Notes: a model not told the origin generated them from the sequence alone. A stretch of 64,000 nucleotides of DNA from Chthonomonas sp. (GCA_016788425.1 JAEURQ010000002.1:868001-932000), one strand, 5' to 3'; shown: positions 47,159-56,234, numbered from the stretch's first letter. Numbers and translations are program-made.

Positions 47159-47926
47159 TTAGCTGCGCTTGCGTCGCAGAAGAGCCACGGCGCCGATGGC
47201 GAGGGCAGCAATGCTGCTCGGCTCGGGCACGGCGGTTTCGGTGAAGCGAACCAGGTTAAAGGTCACGCTGCTGTCTTGAGGGGTTGTTGCGTTTTGGATG
47301 ATCGGCTGGAAGTAGAAGCCAAGTTCCATTTGCGGATCGTACATCGGGCCGCCCCAGTTACCGTTGATCCACGGCGACTGGTAGCTACCAAAGGTCAGGC
47401 GTTGCACTGAGTTCGCACCAGCAAAGTGATATTCCAGGCTCATTCGGACCGTGGTACCGAGCGCGTAGCTCGCGCCTTGGGCAACGAAGTCGTGACCCGG
47501 CAGCACCCAGTCGGCGCTGGTTTGGATCGCGGTTTGCGTCGGGCTGTGGCTCACGTAGTACTGCGACTCGGGGCGGAAGCCTCGGCTGTTGTCGTACTTC
47601 ATGAGAAGACCAGCTTCCACGCGGAAGCTTGAGCTCATGGTCATGTCCCACTCAAGCGTAAAGCTCTTGCGACCATTAATTTGAGCCTTCGTCACGCCGC
47701 CGTCGCTCGACAGCCAAGCTGCGTAGCGCTCGCCGTACTGTTCGCCGCCTTGCACCGGAGCTTGGTTAGCGATCGACATCGTGGTCGACGGGAATGCACC
47801 CGAGTTGGAGAACGTACCAGTGGTGTTGGAGAACAACGATTCCACCTTGTAGCCGTTAATCGAAACAGCGTGAGCACTTGTAGCAAGGGCGACACTGCCA
47901 ATCATCATCAAAGTTGCTTTTTTCAC
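47159..47926 (-). CDS. PEP-CTERM secreted protein, paralogue of the 48176-49372 protein
   Basis: A 255-residue exported protein of a family I do not recognise. The signal peptide is residues 1-21 (ends AHAVS). The mature domain (22-225) aligns along its length with that of the neighbouring dockerin-ended gene: both have YGER, a KxFTLEW or KDFSIEY strand, QTSADW, and SPWINGNWGGP followed by MELG.YFQP. The C-terminus is a PEP-CTERM tail: AVPEPSS, hydrophobic run, RRKRS. The start is GTG with AGAGGAATATT before it. A LacI-type operator lies 72 nt upstream. It may be a surface carbohydrate-binding protein; this is inference. Confidence 0.8.
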   Translation of the reverse strand: MKKATLMMIGSVALATSAHAVSINGYKVESLFSNTTGTFSNSGAFPSTTMSIANQAPVQGGEQYGERYAAWLSSDGGVTKAQINGRKSFTLEWDMTMSSSFRVEAGLLMKYDNSRGFRPESQYYVSHSPTQTAIQTSADWVLPGHDFVAQGASYALGTTVRMSLEYHFAGANSVQRLTFGSYQSPWINGNWGGPMYDPQMELGFYFQPIIQNATTPQDSSVTFNLVRFTETAVPEPSSIAALAIGAVALLRRKRS

Positions 47927-47997
47927 AATATTCCTCTGTGTAGCCGGCCTCGCCCTTACGGGCCGCCGGACCCTCTCTTTACGGCAATTGAACCTTA

Positions 47998-48011
47998 CTG
48001 AAACGGTTCAG
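47998..48011. promoter_or_regulatory. LacI-type operator upstream of the PEP-CTERM paralogue
   Basis: CTGAAACGGTTCAG, a near-palindrome with a central CG. On the minus strand it lies 12 nt after a TAGAAT -10 candidate, so near the transcription start of the 47926 gene. It matches the sites at the GH94 and lacI genes. Confidence 0.8.
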
Positions 48012-48102
48012 TTGCTTGTTTCTATTCTATCGCGAGTTATGACAAAACGGTGAATTTTAGGGAGAATCCCGTAATATTGCGTGCTTGGCCTTGTCACAAA
48101 TT

Positions 48103-48141
48103 AAGGCCCGCCTTTGCACAAGGGGTGTGCGGGCGGGCCTT
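48103..48141 (-). terminator. Hairpin terminator after the dockerin-ended paralogue
   Basis: Arms AAGGCCCGCC (48103-48112) and GGCGGGCCTT (48132-48141) with a 19-nt loop, then TTAATTTG on the minus strand. It lies 35 nt after the stop codon and may work bidirectionally. Confidence 0.65.
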
Positions 48142-48175
48142 TGAGGTTACTGCAGGGGAACCTGCAATCTCCTGC

Positions 48176-49372
48176 TTAGGGGGTGTCGTCGCCGAGATCG
48201 AACGCAGCGGCAAGACCGGCGTAGTCGGCGATGTCAATGATCGAGTCACCGTTCAGGTCGGCGGCTGCGTTCCAGTTTCCGCTCGACGGTTCTGCATCAA
48301 ATGCGGTGGCCAGAGCCGAGTAATCAGCAATGTCCACGATCCCGTCGTTCACGATGTCACCGTTCGGCAACGTGAAGTTCAGGTTCGATGCGCCGTTGTT
48401 GAGCACCATCGTTGCCTTGCGCTTCAGCCAAGCTAGACCGCCGTCAGCGATCACGGTGTACGTGCCGTTGGCGAGGGCCGTGTTGAAGCTGTAGCCGCCG
48501 CTCGCGTTGAGCGTGCCGCTGGCCGTGCCGACCTGCGTGAGACCGCTATAGATGGTGAAGTTCACCGTGCGACCATTGACGGCTTGCGACCACGTATTGA
48601 GGCCAACCGTACCGCTGACGGTCGGCTGACCGCCAAGCGTGCCCGTGAAGCTAATCACGTTGATGGCGCAAGTGGTGTTGTGGTTCGGATTCGCGGCTTC
48701 CACCAGAGGTTGGAAGTAGATGCCGAGCTCCATTTCGTCGTCGTAGACCGGGCCGCCCCAGTTGCCGTTAATCCACGGCGAGTAGAACCAGGTGCCATCG
48801 GCATTGCGGTAGCCAAGGCGTTGGACCGACGTCATCGGTGCGGCGTCAATGTAGTCGTATTCAAACTTCATGTGCACGACTTGGTTGTTCAACAGAGTTC
48901 CACCGTCCGCAGCGAAATCGTAGAACGGAAGGCACCAGTCCGCCGAGGTTTGGATAACCGGAGCTTCGATTTGCGGCTTGAACTTCGCGTAGTATTGCGA
49001 GGTCGGGAAGTACTGGTTCGGGCCCGGGTTGCGGACGCTGTATTGGAACAGCAAGCCACCCTCCACGTCGCGCTGAGCCGCTGCGTCGGTGGTCGTGTGC
49101 ATCGAATACTCAATCGAGAAGTCTTTCTTGCCGTTGATCTTAGCTCGGGTGAGGCTATCCGCCGAAAGCCAAGCGATGAACCGCTCGCCGTACGTGTTGT
49201 TGGCCGTATTGTTCTGGTTCAGAATCTGCATCGTGACCGACGGATAGGTGCCGGAGTAAGAGAAGGTTCCGGTGTTGTTGTTCCAGCCGTTCTGCACGAC
49301 GAACGAATTGATTTGCGCGACCGCTGCAGTGGCGCATGTGGCGAGCAGACAAAGGGCTCCTAATGTTCTCAT
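48176..49372 (-). CDS. Secreted protein with dockerin-like C-terminus, paralogue of the 47159-47926 protein
   Basis: A 398-residue exported protein. The signal peptide is residues 1-20 (ends AVAQ). Residues 21-240 are homologous to the adjacent PEP-CTERM protein (shared YGER, QTSADW, SPWINGNWGGP and MELGIYFQP). A carboxypeptidase-regulatory-like module follows (about 245-320, TVSGTVGLNTWSQAVNGRTV), then two dockerin-like EF-hands: DIVNDGIVDIADYSALA and DLNGDSIIDIADYAGLA. The start at ATG 49372 has GAGG upstream; the longer upstream frame is not coding. One clear operator copy and one weaker copy lie before the start, tying it to the LacI regulon. Confidence 0.82.
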   Translation of the reverse strand: MRTLGALCLLATCATAAVAQINSFVVQNGWNNNTGTFSYSGTYPSVTMQILNQNNTANNTYGERFIAWLSADSLTRAKINGKKDFSIEYSMHTTTDAAAQRDVEGGLLFQYSVRNPGPNQYFPTSQYYAKFKPQIEAPVIQTSADWCLPFYDFAADGGTLLNNQVVHMKFEYDYIDAAPMTSVQRLGYRNADGTWFYSPWINGNWGGPVYDDEMELGIYFQPLVEAANPNHNTTCAINVISFTGTLGGQPTVSGTVGLNTWSQAVNGRTVNFTIYSGLTQVGTASGTLNASGGYSFNTALANGTYTVIADGGLAWLKRKATMVLNNGASNLNFTLPNGDIVNDGIVDIADYSALATAFDAEPSSGNWNAAADLNGDSIIDIADYAGLAAAFDLGDDTP

Positions 49373-49385
49373 GATCTTTCCTCGT

Positions 49386-49399
49386 TGAAATCGTTTCAG
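49386..49399. promoter_or_regulatory. Imperfect second LacI-like half-site pair
   Basis: TGAAATCGTTTCAG contains TGAAA and TTTCA arms, but with a spacing one base longer than in the other operators. It lies between the better site and the start codon of the 49372 gene. Confidence 0.45.
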
Positions 49400-49403
49400 G
49401 TTA

Positions 49404-49417
49404 CTGAATCGGTTCAG
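49404..49417. promoter_or_regulatory. LacI-type operator upstream of the dockerin-ended paralogue
   Basis: CTGAATCGGTTCAG fits CTGAAnCGnTTCAG. On the minus strand it begins 8 nt after a TACAAT -10 candidate, covering the expected transcription start. Confidence 0.78.
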
Positions 49418-49473
49418 TACCAATAGATTGTACGCGAAAACCTGAAAATTCGAATGACTTTTCGATGAATTTT

Positions 49474-50502
49474 CTAAAGCTTGCCGCCGAGTCGCTTCGC
49501 AACACTGGCGCGTAAACGCACCAGCGGGCGTCGCAGGCGCTGCACCAATCGCATAAACGGCGATTCCCACCGGACGAAGTAGTCTTGCACCCGCTTGGCT
49601 TCCCCGCTCGAATTCGACTCCGTGGGCGCGGAGCGGCGAAGCACTGCGACCAGCCGCTCGTCCCCGACAATGAGTTCCAGACCCGCTCGCGCGGCCAGCG
49701 CTTGCAAGGACCGGAGCGTGAAGTGGTAGGTGTGCGCGATGTGGAAGTACCGCCCCGCCTCGCGATAGTCATCCAGCGCGCGCAGCGTGCCCGGCACCTC
49801 GATGAACATCACGCCGTCGGGGCTGAGCAAGTTTGCCCAGTTTTGCAGCTCGGCGAGCGGATCGAGCGTGTGCTCTAGCACGTGCCGCGCGATCAATAGG
49901 TCCGCACCGGATAAATCAAAAAGCGCATCGGATGCGCCGGCCCGTAGGTCGAGCCCATCCGCGCGACCGCGCTGCAGGTAGTCATCGCCAAAGTCGCATC
50001 CGGCAACTTCCCACCCCTCCGCGCGAAACGCGCTAAGGACGCCGCCCGCGCCACACCCGATCTCGAGCACGCGGCCAGGGCGCAAACCTGGCGCCCGCAG
50101 GCGTAGGTAAGCAAGAATGCCCTTCCCTTCGGCCTGCTGATTGGCAAAGAACTCGTCGGAGGCTTGCTTCGCGCCGAAGTAAAGTTCGCGGTAGTAGTCG
50201 CGGTAGAACAGCGCTTGGCTGGCGGCGTCGAACACCGGGCTCGACCACAACAGCCCGGTCTGCGGGCAGAGGTAGGTCGAAATCGGAAAGCCGTAGCGAT
50301 CGCGCTCGCCGACCAGCGTCGCGGTTTCGCGCGGCGCGCCACTCACGCAGTCCACCTCCACCAGGTTCAAAATCCCTTCCGCGAGCGCCGCATCAACGCG
50401 CTCTTTGGCCGCTCGCTGGGTCGCATTGAGGGCGATGAGCGGCTCGGCCGAGGCACGAAGAGATTGCAAAAGCGGCATGTCCGCCCGCGAGTCTACCGTC
50501 AC
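49474..50502 (-). CDS. SAM-dependent methyltransferase
   Basis: A 342-residue class I methyltransferase of the Methyltransf_23 type. The SAM-binding motif I is VLEIGCGAGGVL (about residues 144-155), with GCDFGDDYLQRGR as a later acidic loop, DLLIARHVLEHTLDPLAEL (post-motif region) and DGVMFIEVPG. The N-terminal about 90 residues precede the fold and may bind substrate. The GTG at 50502 overlaps the malG-type stop by 4 nt, and this fixes the start: longer readings run antisense-like through the permease. It is the last gene of the GH94-transport operon. Substrate unknown, possibly a glycan or lipid. Confidence 0.83.
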   Translation of the reverse strand: MTVDSRADMPLLQSLRASAEPLIALNATQRAAKERVDAALAEGILNLVEVDCVSGAPRETATLVGERDRYGFPISTYLCPQTGLLWSSPVFDAASQALFYRDYYRELYFGAKQASDEFFANQQAEGKGILAYLRLRAPGLRPGRVLEIGCGAGGVLSAFRAEGWEVAGCDFGDDYLQRGRADGLDLRAGASDALFDLSGADLLIARHVLEHTLDPLAELQNWANLLSPDGVMFIEVPGTLRALDDYREAGRYFHIAHTYHFTLRSLQALAARAGLELIVGDERLVAVLRRSAPTESNSSGEAKRVQDYFVRWESPFMRLVQRLRRPLVRLRASVAKRLGGKL

Positions 50503-51323
50503 TTCATCCCGGTCATCGAGATTCCTTTCACGAAATATCGCTGACCAAGAATAAAGATGATGATGAGCGGGATCGTGACCAGCACGGTGCCCGGCATGAG
50601 CAGGTGCCACTGCGCGTTGAACTGAGAGTTGAACGTGCTGAGGCCGAGTTCCAGCGTCTGCTTGTCCACGTCGTTCAGGTACAGCAGCGGACCCATGAAG
50701 TCGCGCCACGCACCGATGAACGAGAAGACCCCGACCGTCGCGATGACCGGTCCACAGAGCGGGAACAAAATCCGCCAAAAAATCTGCATGTGGCTCGCAC
50801 CGTCAAGCGTCGCCGCCTCGTCGAGGTCCCGCGGCAGGCCCATCATGAACTGCCGGATGAGGAAGATGTTGAACGCGCCGCCGCCCAGATACGCCGGGAC
50901 GATGAGCGGCAGGTACGTGTTGATCCAGTGCAGATGCTTGAACAGCACAAACGTCGGGATCAGCGTGACCACGCCCGGCAGCATCATCGTGCTGAGTAGC
51001 AACACGAACAAGCGGTCGCGGCCTTTGAACTTGAGCCTCGCAAACGGATAGGCGACCAGCGCGGCGCTGAGCACCGTGCCCAGCGTGGCCAGAGTCGCGA
51101 TCAAAAGCGTGTTTTGGAAGAACCGCCCGAAGCTCATGTTCGGGTTCGAAAGCACCTCCTTGTAGTTGTTGAGCGTCGGGTTTTGCGGAGGCGACCACAC
51201 GCTGGTCGTCGAGATTTCGCCCGCCGTTTTGAGGCTCAGCGAAATGGACATGAGGAACGGCGCGAGGAACACCAAACTGCCCGCGATGAGCAGTATCGTG
51301 ACCAAGATGCGGGTGGCTCTCAC
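50499..51323 (-). CDS. ABC sugar transporter permease, MalG type
   Basis: A 274-residue inner-membrane permease with six predicted helices. The EAA loop that contacts the ATPase is RDLDEAATLDGASHMQIFWR (about residues 166-185). It pairs with the upstream SBP-MalF fusion to form the carbohydrate uptake (CUT1) channel. The ATG overlaps the upstream stop by 4 nt. No ATPase gene is present in the window, so a shared MsmX/MalK-like ATPase elsewhere must energise it. Confidence 0.93.
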   Translation of the reverse strand: MRATRILVTILLIAGSLVFLAPFLMSISLSLKTAGEISTTSVWSPPQNPTLNNYKEVLSNPNMSFGRFFQNTLLIATLATLGTVLSAALVAYPFARLKFKGRDRLFVLLLSTMMLPGVVTLIPTFVLFKHLHWINTYLPLIVPAYLGGGAFNIFLIRQFMMGLPRDLDEAATLDGASHMQIFWRILFPLCGPVIATVGVFSFIGAWRDFMGPLLYLNDVDKQTLELGLSTFNSQFNAQWHLLMPGTVLVTIPLIIIFILGQRYFVKGISMTGMK

Positions 51324-53731
51324 TTGGCCTCCGCTTCGTAAAACACGTACTTGTGGAGCTTAAACTGCACCGCCGTGAAGATCATGATGATGACGAACAG
51401 AATCCAGGCGAGCGCCGAAGCGTAGCCCATGCGCAGGTTCGTAAACGCCTGATCGTACAGGTGCAGAATGTAGAACCGGGTGGCGTCGTTCGGACCGCCG
51501 CTTGTCATGACAAAGGCCGAAGTAAAGGTCTGGAAGCTGCCGATTACGCCCGTGATCAGGCTGAAAAAGAGCGACGGTGTGAGCAGGGGGAAGGTGATGC
51601 GCAGGAACTTGCGGACCGGTCCGGCGCCATCGATTGTTGCCGCCTCGTAATACATCTCGGGGATGCCCTGCAGGCCCGCCAGGAGAATCACCATGCCGCC
51701 GCCAAGACCCCACAGCGACATCACGATAAACGCGGGGAGCGCGAGTTTCTCGTTGCCGAGCCAGTTGGCCGGTTCGGTGCTGCCAGTCACCGAGGTCAGC
51801 AGCGAGCCCAGCCCGAACAGGTTGCGCGTGCCGTCGGGCCCGTAGATCACGGCGTTGAGCAAGCCGCCATCGGGCTGGAAAATCTTCCGCCAAATGAGCG
51901 CCGTCGCCACCACGCTGGCCAGACTCGGCAAGTAGAAAAATGTGCGGTACAGCGCAATGCCGCGCACTTTCGCGTTGAGCAAAAGCGCCAGCATCAGCGA
52001 GAACATGATGCCGAGCGGCACGGAGACCACCGTGTAGATTCCGGTAACCGCGAGGGTCTTCCAGAAGCGCGGATCGCCGCCGCCCGCCTCGGTAAAGTTG
52101 CCCACGCCACGCCATTTAGCCGGCGTAATGATGTCCCAATCGGCGAAGCTCATGATGAGCGAGAGCACCATCGGGCCGATCGTAAACACGAGCATCCCGA
52201 TGATCCAGGGCGTGAGAAACTTGAACGCCGCCCGATTGTCCTGTCGCTCGCGGCGCGTCATCTTCCACTTCGCGTCCGGGCGAAACACCCACGTGGCGAT
52301 GCCCGCGAGCAAAAGCGCTCCCCCAATAAGGCCCGCCGACCAGTTGATCTTTGGTAACTCCTGCTGACGCAAAATCTCGTTGAGCCGCGCCGTGGCGTTG
52401 GCTTGACCTTCTTTGAGACCGGCTTCGGCCCCCATCGAGCCGTTGAAAATAACCTCGGTTTTGGAGGCGACAAAGCCGTTGATTTCGCTCCAATAATCCG
52501 CACTCGGGGTGAAGACCACGTACGGAATCGCACGATCCGTGAGGATTCGCGACGGCGGATACTTCTCGGCTCGCGGGGCGTCGGCGGCCGGAATCCACGG
52601 TTGAGTCACGGCCAGGTGCTGAATCGCGGGCTGAGCCAATCCGGCCCGAGCCATGTCTTTCATGCCGACTTCGCCGGCCATAAACTGGGTGAGCAGCCAA
52701 GCTTCCTTGGGATGCTGCGTCGTGTTGACGATCGCGTAACCCGACCCGCCCGTCGGCATCGCGCGAGTGATCTTGCCGGTGCCGTCTTGGTATCCCGGCG
52801 CGAGCGCGATATCCCACTCAAAGAACTCTTTGGAACCCGGCACCAGGGTCTTGCGGAAGTTCGGCACCTCCCAGATTCCGCTCTGGAACATGGCGACCTT
52901 TTGCTGCAAGAACAGGTTCGAGCTGGACGATTGCAGCACCGAGGTGATTTCCTGCGGGTTGGGCATCCAGCCGCGCTTGTTGGCCAGGTCCGCCGCCCAC
53001 TGGAACGACTTGATCATCTGCGGATCGGCGTAGTTGAGCTTGGTCGGCTGCTCATCGTTATTCGCGTAGCGCATGCCCTGCGAAAACACGACCACGTCTA
53101 CCCACGCCATCATCCAGCCCGGGACGAAGCCCCATTGGACGGGTTTGCCCGCCTTGTTTCGCTTCGTCAGTTGTTGCATCACCCACAAGAAATCTTTCTC
53201 GCGAAGCTCTGGCCGCGGCTCCCAACTCCAGGTCCAGGAACCATCAGGATAGGGGATTCCGGCCTCGCCGAAGAGGCGCTTGTTGTAGTAGATCAGCCCG
53301 ATCGGGGCAATGTCGCGCGGCAACACGTACATGCTGCCTTGATAAGTGAAAGCGCGCCGAATCGGCTCGTAATAATCCTCAACCTTAAAGCCCGGAACGT
53401 CGCCATAGAATTGCTCAAGCGGCAACAGCACGCCGCGCTTGGCGAACTTTTGATAGAACGGCGGCTCCATCATCGCCACGTCGGGCGCGACTTCGGCCGC
53501 GTACTGCGTCAGAAGCTTCTGGGTGTAGATGCCGTACGGAACGTTTTCAAGTTTGACCTTGATATCGGGGTACTTGGCTTCGAATTTGTCGACCGAAGCG
53601 CGGATCACCTTCAGCGCTTCGTCCCCGTCCCACACCACAAATCGGATGGTGACGGGGGCCGACACGGCGTGCGCGGCGGCCATCAACAGAACCCAAAGGA
53701 GACAGAGTTTGCCGATGACGCCGCGAGCCAT
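51320..53731 (-). CDS. Fusion of solute-binding protein and MalF-type permease
   Basis: An 803-residue protein that joins two normally separate parts of a CUT1 sugar importer. After a signal peptide (about 1-25), residues 26-450 are an extracellular solute-binding protein family 1 domain: VTIRFVVWDGDEALKVIRAS, the acceptor-type RDIAPIGLIYYNKRLF and TGGSGYAIV. A membrane helix (about 465-483, GLIGGALLLAGIATWVF) then crosses inward, and a MalF-type permease (about 500-803) follows, with EAA loop MYYEAATIDGAGPVRKFLRI. The additional helix gives the correct topology for both halves. ATG 53731 lies 1 nt after the GH94 stop. Confidence 0.92.
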   Translation of the reverse strand: MARGVIGKLCLLWVLLMAAAHAVSAPVTIRFVVWDGDEALKVIRASVDKFEAKYPDIKVKLENVPYGIYTQKLLTQYAAEVAPDVAMMEPPFYQKFAKRGVLLPLEQFYGDVPGFKVEDYYEPIRRAFTYQGSMYVLPRDIAPIGLIYYNKRLFGEAGIPYPDGSWTWSWEPRPELREKDFLWVMQQLTKRNKAGKPVQWGFVPGWMMAWVDVVVFSQGMRYANNDEQPTKLNYADPQMIKSFQWAADLANKRGWMPNPQEITSVLQSSSSNLFLQQKVAMFQSGIWEVPNFRKTLVPGSKEFFEWDIALAPGYQDGTGKITRAMPTGGSGYAIVNTTQHPKEAWLLTQFMAGEVGMKDMARAGLAQPAIQHLAVTQPWIPAADAPRAEKYPPSRILTDRAIPYVVFTPSADYWSEINGFVASKTEVIFNGSMGAEAGLKEGQANATARLNEILRQQELPKINWSAGLIGGALLLAGIATWVFRPDAKWKMTRRERQDNRAAFKFLTPWIIGMLVFTIGPMVLSLIMSFADWDIITPAKWRGVGNFTEAGGGDPRFWKTLAVTGIYTVVSVPLGIMFSLMLALLLNAKVRGIALYRTFFYLPSLASVVATALIWRKIFQPDGGLLNAVIYGPDGTRNLFGLGSLLTSVTGSTEPANWLGNEKLALPAFIVMSLWGLGGGMVILLAGLQGIPEMYYEAATIDGAGPVRKFLRITFPLLTPSLFFSLITGVIGSFQTFTSAFVMTSGGPNDATRFYILHLYDQAFTNLRMGYASALAWILFVIIMIFTAVQFKLHKYVFYEAEAK

Positions 53732-53732
53732 G

Positions 53733-56150
53733 CTATTCGATTGCCAAAGCTTCAATGGTGCGAGTTTGACCTAATCCGGAGGCGGCGATAGGGCCGCTGT
53801 GCGGTTTTCCGTCCACGCGAATCTCATGCCGTTTGCCCGGCTCGATCCGAATGTTAAAGGTATCGCCCCGGAACTTGCGCACAAGGCTGATTTCGCCAAG
53901 CGCAGGAATGTCAGTCGGTTCGATCACCAATCCGGCAAAGGTCGCGCGAACGCCGATAATCCAGCGCACCGCGGTGCGACGCATCCACGCTGCCGAACCC
54001 GTGTACCACGTCCAGCCGGCGCGTCCTTCATAGGGCGAATCCGGTCCATCCACGTTGCCCGGCATTACGAATGGCTCGGCTTCGTAGCTGTCTACATCGC
54101 GCAGACCGCGGGTCGGCAACATGCCCTGATACAGTTCGTAGGCGGTGGCCATTTCGCCGCGCTGGGCAAAAGCCTCGATCGCCCACGTGCTCGCGTGGCT
54201 GTATACGCCGCCGTTTTCGCGCATGCCCGGCGCGTAGCGAGTGATGTAGCCCACGTAGGGATCCACATTTCGGAACGCGGGCGCGAGGAGCAAGGCACCG
54301 TACGGTTTCACCAACCGATCGCGCACGTTATCGAGAGCACGGTCAATGCGCTCGGGCGACCCAATTCCGGTAATGGCGGCCCACGTTTGCGGGTTCAGGA
54401 ATATGCTGCCTTCGGCGCATTCGGCGGCCCCAAACGGACGGCCATTGTCGCTGGTTCCAGCGATGTACCAATCGCCATCCCAGCCAAACTCCTCCACGGC
54501 GGTTTTGAGCGCGGCGGCGCGACTGCGATACTCGGCGGCCTTCGTTGAATCGCCACGGGTGTCAAGCACTCCGGCCATCCCGCCGAGAATCTGATAGAGG
54601 AACATCGCGAGCCAAACCGACTCGCCCTTGCCGTCGATGCCGGTGTGGCTGAGGCCGTCGTTCCAATCGCCGGCGCCGATGAGCGGCAGCCCACGCTCCG
54701 ATTGCCGTGACAGACTACGATCAATCCCGCGCAAGCAGTGATCGAGCAACGTTCCAGATTCGCTACTGAACTGGCGAGTTGCCCGATCGAGGTAGCGGCA
54801 GGTTTGGTCGAGCGCGCCAAGATCGGCGGTTTCTTCTAGGTAAAGCAATGTGCCAAATGCGAGCCAAAGGCAGGTGTCGCTGTGGTGGCTTTCGGCCACG
54901 ATATCGCTGTTGGGGTGCCACCAGTGCCGCACGCCGCCATCGATGAACATCGCTTCCGCGTGAATGATCAGCTGCTTGAGCGTGAGTTCGGGCTCAGTTT
55001 CCAGATAGACCAAGCTATCCTGCAGTTGGTCGCGGTATCCGTACGCGCCGCCCTGCTGATAGTAGGCCGAGCGGGCCAGAATCCGCCCGGTTTCCGCCTG
55101 ATACGGCAGCCAAGCGTTGTTCATCAGGTCGAACTCGGCGTCGCCCGTCTCAATCTTCATCTGCCCGTTGCGGGCGCGGAAGTAGGCCTGCGTGTCCGAG
55201 AGCCGGGCCTCTACTGTGCTCACCGCGCATTGACCGGCGACGGCTTGGGCGTCTTCTTGGGTGCGTTCCATGCCGAGAGTCACGGCAAAGGTGTGCTCCT
55301 CGCCGGGACCTAGTTCGATCTCGGCGGTAAACGCGCCCACCGGGTCGTCCCAACGGCCCGTCACGCGCGGCGTGGTGCCATCGGTGACGGCCTGAGGGCG
55401 AGCCAAGTTGCCGGCGCGGCCCACAAACTGAAGCTTATCGGTGAAGAACTTGAGACCAGCCAAACCCTCCACGTGGAGGTAGGCCACGCTCGGCGCTTCG
55501 GGCGCTTCGCGGGTGCCTTCGCTCAGGCCGCGCCGCTTCCACGCAAACAGGGTTTTGGGTTCGGTATCGAGACTCACGAACAGGCGATGGAACTCGCGGT
55601 GCCATTCCGATTGGTTGCCGAGAAACCATTCCAGGTAGCCGCCAACGCGATACGTGCGGCGGGCGCTAGTCGAGTTGCGGATGGTGACCAGCCAGTGCTC
55701 GTGGTCGCCCTCGGTCGGGACGAACACGGTGTGCTCGGTTTCGCATGTGGCGAACGAGCGGCGATACGTCATGTAGCCGAGTCCGAATTCGACGTCTTCT
55801 TTTTGCGCCGGGCGGCGTGTCGGAGCGAAGGTCGTGGACTCCACGTCACCCGAGCCCAGATCGGTGACAAAGATGCTGCGACCGTACTGGTCGAGCACCA
55901 GGTCTTGCTCCCAGCGCGTAAGTCGCTGAAGTTGGCTGTTGCCGACCCATGAGAATCCACCGCCCATGTGGCTGATCACCGCGCCGTACGAACCATTCGA
56001 AAGCACGTTCGCCCACGGGCGAGGCGTCAGGATATTGCGCAAGTGGAAAGCGCCGGTCTCGGGGTGAAAGGCGCCGTACGGGTGCTTCCCCTTAATGAAC
56101 GGGGTTTTCACTACGGCTGAGTATAACTGAGAGCTCACATCCAGACTCAC
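53733..56150 (-). CDS. GH94-family glycoside phosphorylase
   Basis: An 805-residue cytoplasmic phosphorylase that splits oligosaccharides with phosphate to give a sugar 1-phosphate. N-terminal blocks include PYGAFHPETGAFHLRN and GSYGAVISHMGGGFSW. The catalytic acid Asp is expected in IGAGDWNDGLSHTG (about residue 495), and GKGESVWLAMFLYQ and TRYAPGMRENGGVYSHA follow. The GDWNDG form resembles NdvB, chitobiose and 1,2-beta-oligoglucan phosphorylases. Specificity is not determined by these motifs. The start is GTG 56150 with GGAGG upstream. It heads an operon with the importer genes and has a LacI-type operator over its -35 region. Confidence 0.92.
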   Translation of the reverse strand: MSLDVSSQLYSAVVKTPFIKGKHPYGAFHPETGAFHLRNILTPRPWANVLSNGSYGAVISHMGGGFSWVGNSQLQRLTRWEQDLVLDQYGRSIFVTDLGSGDVESTTFAPTRRPAQKEDVEFGLGYMTYRRSFATCETEHTVFVPTEGDHEHWLVTIRNSTSARRTYRVGGYLEWFLGNQSEWHREFHRLFVSLDTEPKTLFAWKRRGLSEGTREAPEAPSVAYLHVEGLAGLKFFTDKLQFVGRAGNLARPQAVTDGTTPRVTGRWDDPVGAFTAEIELGPGEEHTFAVTLGMERTQEDAQAVAGQCAVSTVEARLSDTQAYFRARNGQMKIETGDAEFDLMNNAWLPYQAETGRILARSAYYQQGGAYGYRDQLQDSLVYLETEPELTLKQLIIHAEAMFIDGGVRHWWHPNSDIVAESHHSDTCLWLAFGTLLYLEETADLGALDQTCRYLDRATRQFSSESGTLLDHCLRGIDRSLSRQSERGLPLIGAGDWNDGLSHTGIDGKGESVWLAMFLYQILGGMAGVLDTRGDSTKAAEYRSRAAALKTAVEEFGWDGDWYIAGTSDNGRPFGAAECAEGSIFLNPQTWAAITGIGSPERIDRALDNVRDRLVKPYGALLLAPAFRNVDPYVGYITRYAPGMRENGGVYSHASTWAIEAFAQRGEMATAYELYQGMLPTRGLRDVDSYEAEPFVMPGNVDGPDSPYEGRAGWTWYTGSAAWMRRTAVRWIIGVRATFAGLVIEPTDIPALGEISLVRKFRGDTFNIRIEPGKRHEIRVDGKPHSGPIAASGLGQTRTIEALAIE

Positions 56151-56194
56151 GATTGGCCTCCAAAGGTCATGGCAAAGCGTATTCTATCACACAA

Positions 56195-56208
56195 CTGAAC
56201 CGTTTCAG
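56195..56208. promoter_or_regulatory. LacI-type operator in the GH94/lipoprotein divergent promoter region
   Basis: CTGAACCGTTTCAG, the reverse complement of the 47998 site, lies between GH94 (minus) and the small lipoprotein (plus). It covers the -35 positions of TAGAAT on the minus strand and of TATAAT (56220-56225) on the plus strand, as expected for a repressor controlling both directions. Confidence 0.85.
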
Positions 56209-56234
56209 TAAACCTGGGTTATAATGCGCATGAA

